From Verrucomicrobiota bacterium (GTDB taxonomy: Bacteria; Verrucomicrobiota; Verrucomicrobiia; Opitutales; UBA2995): a stretch of 6,543 bases of DNA. Made by a program: the position numbers and the translations under genes. The stretch lies in the NCBI GenBank assembly GCA_027297085.1, contig JAPUIL010000600.1, positions 1 through 6,543 of the forward strand, given 5' to 3'. Below, piece by piece: positions 1 to 5,300 of the stretch (its first letter is position 1; every line of letters starts with the position of its first letter). The notes below the pieces were generated by a model. The model saw only the letters and a program-made list of their open reading frames with translations, ran no database searches and was not told the origin of the DNA.

Positions 1-311
1 AAAGGAAAGCGCCTCGGTGCTGGCTGCGTGAAACGGGTGATGCCCAATGCGACGGGCGATCGTCCTGTGAAAATCGAGGCTCGGGAAGGCGCGCACTGCG
101 GAGCGGTCGTATAAGCCCTGTCAAAACGCATACCTTCCGCGGCGAAGGCATCCAGATTAGGCGTAACCGCATCCGTTTCTCCGTAGCTCCCCAAGTGCGG
201 AACGCTATGGTAGTCTGAGAGAATCAGTAGTACGTTGGGTTTGGCTGATAAATTTTCAAAACACAGCAGTGCGAGTCCAAGAACACCGGTCCACCAACCT
301 ACAAGTTTCAT
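1..311 (-). CDS. Secreted sulfatase (formylglycine-dependent, sulfatase family S1), N-terminal part, cut by the left window edge
   Basis: Only the first 103 residues are in the window. Residues 1 to about 23 form a signal peptide (Lys at position 3, hydrophobic stretch, then LSA before Lys24), so the enzyme is probably exported. PNVLLILSD at 25-33 is the first sulfatase strand carrying metal ligands. C-A-P-S-R at 73-77 is the C-x-P-S-R signature, in which Cys73 would be oxidised to formylglycine, the catalytic residue for sulfate ester hydrolysis; the ASIFTGRSP that follows is also typical. These sulfatases usually have 450-550 residues, so about four fifths is missing. Residue 34 is Tyr where relatives with this SD-x-HSVPHLG motif normally have Asp. 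The start has no Shine-Dalgarno sequence, but it puts the signal peptide at the N-terminus, and its ATG overlaps the stop of a short upstream ORF. The substrate cannot be deduced. The neighbouring DUF1080 gene on the same strand suggests glycan breakdown. The family call is very secure. Confidence 0.95.
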   Translation of the reverse strand, partial: MKLVGWWTGVLGLALLCFENLSAKPNVLLILSDYHSVPHLGSYGETDAVTPNLDAFAAEGMRFDRAYTTAPQCAPSRASIFTGRSPVALGITRFTQPAPRRFP

Positions 312-493
312 TTGTTGTAATCCGTGCTTCTCACAACGTTGAGATGTCGGGCTTGACGACCGATAAGAGAGGGCGCGCACTTCTGTGCGTAACTGAGCTG
401 GGAGGGAAGGAATACTCGGCATGTCGACCTGAGGATGGATGCAAACCGAATTTCATTATGATACGAATTGGGCCAAAGAACAGAATTTCTCAT
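308..493 (-). CDS. Doubtful 61-codon ORF just upstream of the sulfatase, possible coupled leader
   Basis: This short ORF lies in the gap between the DUF1080 gene and the sulfatase. Its ATG is preceded by AAGGAG (plus-strand bases 505-510), 11 bases away, which is the best Shine-Dalgarno match near any start in the window. Its TGA overlaps the sulfatase ATG as ATGA, the arrangement seen in translationally coupled genes. Against it, the protein (rich in Arg, Ser and Cys, with no signal peptide, membrane segment or recognisable domain) does not look like a conserved family, and the reading frame could be open by chance. If real, it would more likely be a leader that delivers ribosomes to the sulfatase start than a functional protein. 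Shown as a candidate only. Confidence 0.2.
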   Translation of the reverse strand: MRNSVLWPNSYHNEIRFASILRSTCRVFLPSQLSYAQKCAPSLIGRQARHLNVVRSTDYNK

Positions 494-524
494 TATAGAT
501 TTTTCTCCTTGTTTGCATCCATCC
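433..524. repeat. Perfect 14-bp inverted repeat with a 64-base spacer
   Basis: The left arm GGATGGATGCAAAC (433-446) is the exact reverse complement of the right arm GTTTGCATCCATCC (511-524). A match this long within 100 bases is very unlikely by chance. It lies wholly between the DUF1080 stop and the sulfatase start. The spacer contains the AAGGAG and ATG of the short leader-like ORF and two similar stretches, GAATTTCATTAT and GAATTTCTCATTAT. TGAGGA occurs at both edges (430-435 and 527-532), partly inside the left arm. It could be a long-loop RNA stem that controls the downstream gene, or a small miniature mobile or REP-type element. The window does not decide between them. No T-run follows on the minus strand, so it is not an ordinary intrinsic terminator. 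Confidence 0.8.
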
Positions 525-538
525 GGTGAGGAGACGTA

Positions 539-1915
539 TTAAAGTTCGCGGATCTTGATGCTCCGGAAACTCACCTTATCATGATGATCCGTTAGGGCAA
601 TGTAGCCCTTTTCTCCTAGGCCGAAACCTTCCTTATCCTTATATTTACTCCGAGCAACCAAAGCGCGGTAGATGTTGTTGCCACGGTCGTACTGGACAAC
701 CTTGAAACCGTTCAGCCAGTGTTCGACCCGATCGTTGGGGCGAACTACAATGCGGCCATGATTCCAATTGCCAATATTCAAAGGAACGTTGCGGTAAGAA
801 ACAAAACGCTCAGCCGGAATCAGGTCGTAAAGGGAAGCGCAGGTCCGATTGCTGGCAGCTCCCTGTTTCGCGTCCGGATGTACCTTGTCGTCAAGAATCT
901 GATACTCCAGGCCCAGGGCGGAATTTCCACTTTCAGTTACAAAGTATTTGATGCCACTGTTGGCACCCCTTGTCGGCAGGAATTCAAAATCGAGTTCAAA
1001 AGCTCCATATTGGTCGACAGCGACAATGTCTCCCCCTGTTGGTTTTTTTCCTTCTTCGTCAGGGACCACCGTCAGTACGCCGTCTGTCATATCCCAACCG
1101 TCTTTCGGAAAAGTTTTTGCGCCGACTTTTCTCCAGCCTTTGCTGGTCTTGCCGTCCCACAACAGTTTCCACTTTCGGGCTTTTTCATCCGTGGAAACCG
1201 TGTTCGGAACCATATTGCGAATGTAGAATCCTCGGCTCTTGGTGGGTTTTTTGACATCGGTATTGATGCGGATATTGCGCCAGGCAACTTCCTTGCCAAG
1301 ATTCTCCTCGCTATTGCCTACGCCGTGCACCTGAAGGGCGATAAAGCCTTTTGAGGTCAGGTCATCTATCACATGAGAAACCGGCTCGTCGTTGAGCCAT
1401 GTTCGCAATGAACTTCCTACACATTCGATGCGAACTTTATTCCACGCCCCTTGTTTGAACAGGTTCTTGGCTTTGGGATTGAATTCGACTGGATAAAGCC
1501 AGCCTCGGCGACCTTCGTCATAAATACCCGCGGTCCAACGCCGGTCTGCTGTGTCCAGTTCATACTGGTAACCATGTACTCGGCCTTCCCGGTACTCGGG
1601 GAAACTCAAGCTGCGAAACTGGATGCCTGAATTCAGGCCTTTGTCCACTTTGACTTCAAGTTCCAGGACGAAGTCACCGTAATCCTTTTCTGTAGTGAGG
1701 AAGGTATTGGGCGACTTGGGAACACTCTTCCCAACAATGGCACCGTCCTCGACGCGATATTCGGCCCAGCCATTTTTGATCTTCCATCCCTTCAGGGTCT
1801 CTCTGTCGAACAATTGCTCCCATTCCGCTCGAGCGGTTGAAGCAAATAGCGTCATCAAAAGAAAAAGTGCGATTAATTTAAAAGGTGTGAGTTGCTTTTT
1901 GATCATAATAGTCAT
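539..1915 (-). CDS. Exported tandem DUF1080 protein (3-keto-disaccharide hydrolase-like)
   Basis: The gene is complete, 458 residues. Residues 1-30 are a signal peptide (Lys6-Lys7, hydrophobic core IALFLLMTLFA, A-R-A cleavage site), so the protein acts in the periplasm or outside. It carries two DUF1080 domains (PF06439), a concanavalin-like beta sandwich. The first, about 32-218, has WEQLFDRETLKGW, NSGIQFR (95-101), GYQYELD (115-121), GIYDEGRRGWLYP (130-142) and WRNIRI (212-217). The second, about 248-457, has LLWDGKTSKGW, NSGIKY (319-324), LGLEYQILDD (334-343), a Tyr-Asp pair in SLYDL and WLNG (400-403). Some DUF1080 members hydrolyse 3-keto-glycosides made by sugar oxidoreductases; this role is transferred from the family and not proven here. 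Both domains look intact. An internal ATG at codon 4 is an alternative start; neither start has a good Shine-Dalgarno sequence. The next gene on the strand, 227 bases on, is the sulfatase, suggesting a shared glycan-degradation unit. Confidence 0.93.
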   Translation of the reverse strand: MTIMIKKQLTPFKLIALFLLMTLFASTARAEWEQLFDRETLKGWKIKNGWAEYRVEDGAIVGKSVPKSPNTFLTTEKDYGDFVLELEVKVDKGLNSGIQFRSLSFPEYREGRVHGYQYELDTADRRWTAGIYDEGRRGWLYPVEFNPKAKNLFKQGAWNKVRIECVGSSLRTWLNDEPVSHVIDDLTSKGFIALQVHGVGNSEENLGKEVAWRNIRINTDVKKPTKSRGFYIRNMVPNTVSTDEKARKWKLLWDGKTSKGWRKVGAKTFPKDGWDMTDGVLTVVPDEEGKKPTGGDIVAVDQYGAFELDFEFLPTRGANSGIKYFVTESGNSALGLEYQILDDKVHPDAKQGAASNRTCASLYDLIPAERFVSYRNVPLNIGNWNHGRIVVRPNDRVEHWLNGFKVVQYDRGNNIYRALVARSKYKDKEGFGLGEKGYIALTDHHDKVSFRSIKIREL

Positions 1916-1942
1916 GGTGATTATAAACTTGATATATTTACC
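1916..1942. repeat. Imperfect 27-base palindrome abutting the DUF1080 start
   Basis: The ends GGT and ACC are complementary, and 8 of the outer 10 base pairs match across an A/T-rich centre. It directly touches the DUF1080 start codon and includes the TATAAT. Such a position would suit a repressor operator, but A/T-rich sequence makes partial palindromes common, so this is tentative. Confidence 0.3.
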
Positions 1943-1958
1943 GAGATCGTCCCGGAGG

Positions 1959-1974
1959 AAAAGCTCCAGCTTTT
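1959..1974. repeat. Perfect 7-bp palindrome AAAAGCT-CC-AGCTTTT
   Basis: Two exact 7-base arms are separated by two bases, 43 bases upstream of the DUF1080 start. The two-base spacer is too short for a good RNA loop, so a dimeric DNA-binding site is more plausible than a hairpin. No regulator is encoded in the window to pair with it. Confidence 0.35.
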
Positions 1975-2050
1975 AACTGCAAAAACCTGGGTGGAAACGA
2001 ACGAAGTAGTTGGTATTCTGTGGTATGCTGATTTTGTTTTTGGGGTAGGG

Positions 2051-2067
2051 AATGCCAGGGCGGCATT
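2051..2067. repeat. Short hairpin AATGCC-AGGGC-GGCATT
   Basis: A perfect 6-bp inverted repeat with a five-base loop lies in the middle of the divergent region. No T-run follows on either strand, so it does not look like an intrinsic terminator. It may be an operator or chance. Confidence 0.3.
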
Positions 2068-2311
2068 GAATATTTGAGCCGAGTATCTGAATACAAACTG
2101 TTACCGAATGGCAATCTTGAAACCTGGCGGCCTCCAGTTTTAACTCATTTGAGAAAGGAAAGCCTTATTTCATTCGGGAATAAATCGAATCCTCGAAGTT
2201 ACTTTCGTTTCCGCCTGTAAGGAAATTGCAAAATCCCGAACCTCAGTCTTCCATAGGATTTCCAGTCCAACTATTACTTTGATTTAATAATAGCGGGCTA
2301 TCAGACCAAAA

Positions 2312-5300
2312 ATGCAATCCACCACCCAGCTTAGCTTGAAGGCAACACCGATGCAATCGGTCATGGCATTGCCGCTATTGCGTGGAGATTCCTTTCAGCC
2401 ATACACCCAGCAGTTGAGTTGGCAGTTTTTTGAATCGTTGGATGTTGACTTGTTTAAAAAAGCCTGGAGACAGGTGCTCAATCGTCACGATGTATTTCGT
2501 TACCGCTTTCAACTCTCTGATGAGGGCAGAGTTCAGCTCTCTCTGGCCGATCGCCTCCAGGTGAAAATAAAGTTTCACGATTTGCAGAAAGAGAATAAGC
2601 CACTCCAAAAGGCCCGGTTGAGGAAGTTTAAATCGGAAGATTTGCGGAGAGGTTTTGTAGGTTTACAACAGCTTTGCCGGTTTAATTTGTTTCAACTGGA
2701 TGCATCTTGCTTTGAACTGGTTTGGACGTCTCATCACTGTCTATTTGATGGACGCAGTCGCCTCATTCTCATACGGGAGTTCCTGGATGTTTACTCCTCC
2801 CTTATAAGCGGCGTAAAACCCCACCTACAGAAAACGTACAGCTTTAAGGCTTACTTGAATTGGATATCGAAATCTCGATTCGAAGATTCAAAGAAATTTT
2901 GGGTCAGGTATCTAAAAAGCCTGGAAGAATCCACCCCCCTTTCATTTAGGGGGAAAGCGGTTGTTCAAAAGAGGTCTTCGCACGACTATAAAAAATCCTC
3001 CCACTGTCTCTCTGAATCAATGACCTCGCGATTACATCGATGGACAAAGCGCACGGGGTTTTCGCATAATATTTTGTTTCAGGCGGCATGGGCGACTTAC
3101 CTCTGGCGAACATCTGGTAAAGAGTTTGTGGTCTTCGGTTCTCCCCGTGCTTGCCGAATGTCCTCTGTTCCCGGAGCGAAACAAACGGTAGGTCTTTTTG
3201 TAAATACGGTACCGGTGGGTATTCGTTTCAAAAAATCAGACTCCGTCGGCGATTTGCTGAAGTCCATCCGCAAAGGATGGCAAGGCATGCGCGCTCATGA
3301 ACACACCCCGGCGGCACTGATAAAGCAAGCTAGTGGAATTGCTTCTAACAAACCACTCTTTGAAAGTTTAATCGGATTCGAAAAGTACCAGTTGAGCGAC
3401 GTCGTTCGGCACGGAGGAAAACCACGTTTCCAGTTTAGCCTGGAAGGATTTACCGACCTGCCATTGGTAATTCAGGTGTATGACGGATCGCGGATCCAAA
3501 TAGTGGCTTCTTTTGATTCTTTGCGCTTTCAAACAGCTACTATAATTTCGCTAATCACAAACCTGGAAACCATTGTCACTCAGCTGATCGGGGATAGTTC
3601 CCAACCGCTTTCTTCATTGCACTTGTTATCTGGAAGCGAAACCAGGCTGGCTCATAGGCTAGGCCGGGGCAAATCGACCCAAGTCCTGAGACCCCTCGTC
3701 CACGAACAATTCGAATATATTGCCAAGCGCTATCCTAATAATACCGCGGTTCGACTCGGTACCAAGAATCTCAATTATCAGGATCTCAACGAACAGTCCA
3801 ACCAACTGGCCCGGTACCTAGTCCGTAGAGGTGTAAAGCCTGGCATGTCAGTTGGGTTGTTTCTTGAAAGGGACGTTACGCTGATAATTTCTTTATTAGC
3901 CATTTTAAAAACAGGTAGCGCATACGTTCCTTTTGATATCGAATACCCGGAGGACCGACTCAAATGGATGGTGTCCGATTCGAAACCTGCCTTTGTACTG
4001 GTTACCTCCAACCTGAAAGATGAGTTCAAAGCGACCAAACTGAATGCTATTTATGTCGATAAAGAGGTAAGATCAACCAAACGTTTCTCGCGGAGAAACC
4101 TGAACATTGGGGTCACACAGGGAAGTCCGGCGAATATCATGTATACCTCCGGGTCCACTGGAAAACCAAAGGGCGTGGTAGTTCCGCACAGGGGGATAAA
4201 CCGGTTGGTTCTCAGACCAAATTACGTGAAGTTGAATTCAAATACCCGAATTTTGCAGATGGCCCCGGTTTCCTTTGATGCATCTACGTTTGAAATCTGG
4301 GGAGCTCTCCTGAACGGAGGTACTTGCGTGCTTTATCCCGGAAGGGTACCCGATTTAGTAATACTCAAAAATTTGGTTAGGAAACGCCGGATAAACACGC
4401 TCTTCCTGACTACAGCCTTGTTCAATTTAATCGTCGACGCCGCACCAAAATCACTGAGTGGTATCAAGCAGTTACTGGTTGGTGGAGAAATCTTATCAAC
4501 CAAACACATCAGAAAAGCGCTAGAGGTATTAAAAGAAACCCGAATAAGCAACCTATACGGGCCTACGGAAAATACAACCTTCTCCTGCTTCCATCCCATT
4601 CCTAGGAATTATCCGGTGAATAAAGCAATCCCCATAGGAAAGCCCATTCAGGAGTCATCGACCTATATTTTAGATAATTGCCGGCAACTCCTTCCGGTTG
4701 GTGTTGCCGGCGAACTCTATGTGGGCGGTAAAGGCGTTGCACTTGGTTACTTGAACCAGCCGGAACTCACTGAGGAGCGCTTTCTTCAGAATCCTTTTTC
4801 AGTGGATCCTAGTGACAGGCTCTACCGCACCGGGGATAAAGTTTACCTGAATGAGAACGGGGACATCGAATTCCTGGGCCGCTTTGATGATCAGCTTAAA
4901 ATTCGTGGCCACCGGATTGAACCTGGCGAAATTCAGTCAGAGTTGTTGCAGCACCCTCAAATTAAGGAGGTCTATGTAAAAGCCGTTGTGAACAAAAGAG
5001 GAGAAACAGAGCTGGCCGCATTCTTGGTCAAATCAAATAGTCCCAAATTTAAGTCCGACACGATGCAAAGCTGGCTGGCTAGCCGCATGCCAAATTATAT
5101 GGTGCCAAGCCACTTTATATTCCTGGACAGCCTACCCCTGACAGCCAACGGCAAGGTAAACAACCAAGCACTCATTATCCAGAAAAACGACAGGACAACA
5201 CCAGAGACAAGCCGCTTCGAGAACATAACCGGGACCGAACGATTTTTACTTAAAAGTTGGGAAAAGATTTTGGGCGAAACACCGGCCAATTTACATACAT

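Larger units (their letters stand above)
1916..2311. other. Divergent intergenic region between the DUF1080 gene and the NRPS gene
   Basis: These 396 bases separate two genes pointing away from each other, so they should hold promoters for both. No convincing gene is present: the short open frames have no Shine-Dalgarno sequence, domain or signal peptide. On the minus strand TATAAT (plus bases 1920-1925) ends four bases before the DUF1080 ATG, with no recognisable -35 box. On the plus strand the stretch just before the NRPS start is A/T-rich (GATTTAATAATAG, 2281-2293), but no consensus promoter can be assigned. Three palindromes are listed separately. No riboswitch, tRNA or terminator of standard form was recognised. 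Confidence 0.6.

Noticed and set aside
14..262. A lipoprotein signal in the sulfatase (Cys17 after LALL)
   Set aside because: The residue before the Cys is Leu, not Gly, Ala or Ser, so the lipobox is not met and ordinary signal peptidase cleavage after LSA is the better reading.
492..497. TATAAT on the minus strand as a promoter for the sulfatase
   Set aside because: No -35 match lies at 16-18 bases and the sulfatase start is over 180 bases away; it also overlaps the ATG of the leader-like ORF.
269..529. An 86-codon open frame on the plus strand across the sulfatase start
   Set aside because: It overlaps the signal-peptide region of the sulfatase in antisense and the translated protein has no recognisable features.
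719..1354. A 211-codon open frame on the plus strand
   Set aside because: It lies antisense inside the well-supported DUF1080 gene and shows no domain, signal peptide or ribosome binding site, so it is a shadow of the real gene.
1892..2077. A 61-codon open frame on the plus strand reaching into the divergent region
   Set aside because: It starts antisense within the DUF1080 signal peptide and has no ribosome binding site or family resemblance.
2121..2144. CTGG-CGGCCT-CCAG followed by TTTT, resembling a terminator
   Set aside because: The stem is only 4 bp with a mismatch before three further A-T pairs, and no plus-strand gene ends here that would need it.
2348..2360. CCGAT-GCA-ATCGG hairpin and a repeat of ATGCAATC (2312 and 2351)
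   Set aside because: Both lie inside the NRPS coding sequence at codons 1-3 and 13-17; a 5-bp stem and an 8-base repeat are compatible with chance, and the later ATG would remove part of the first domain motif.
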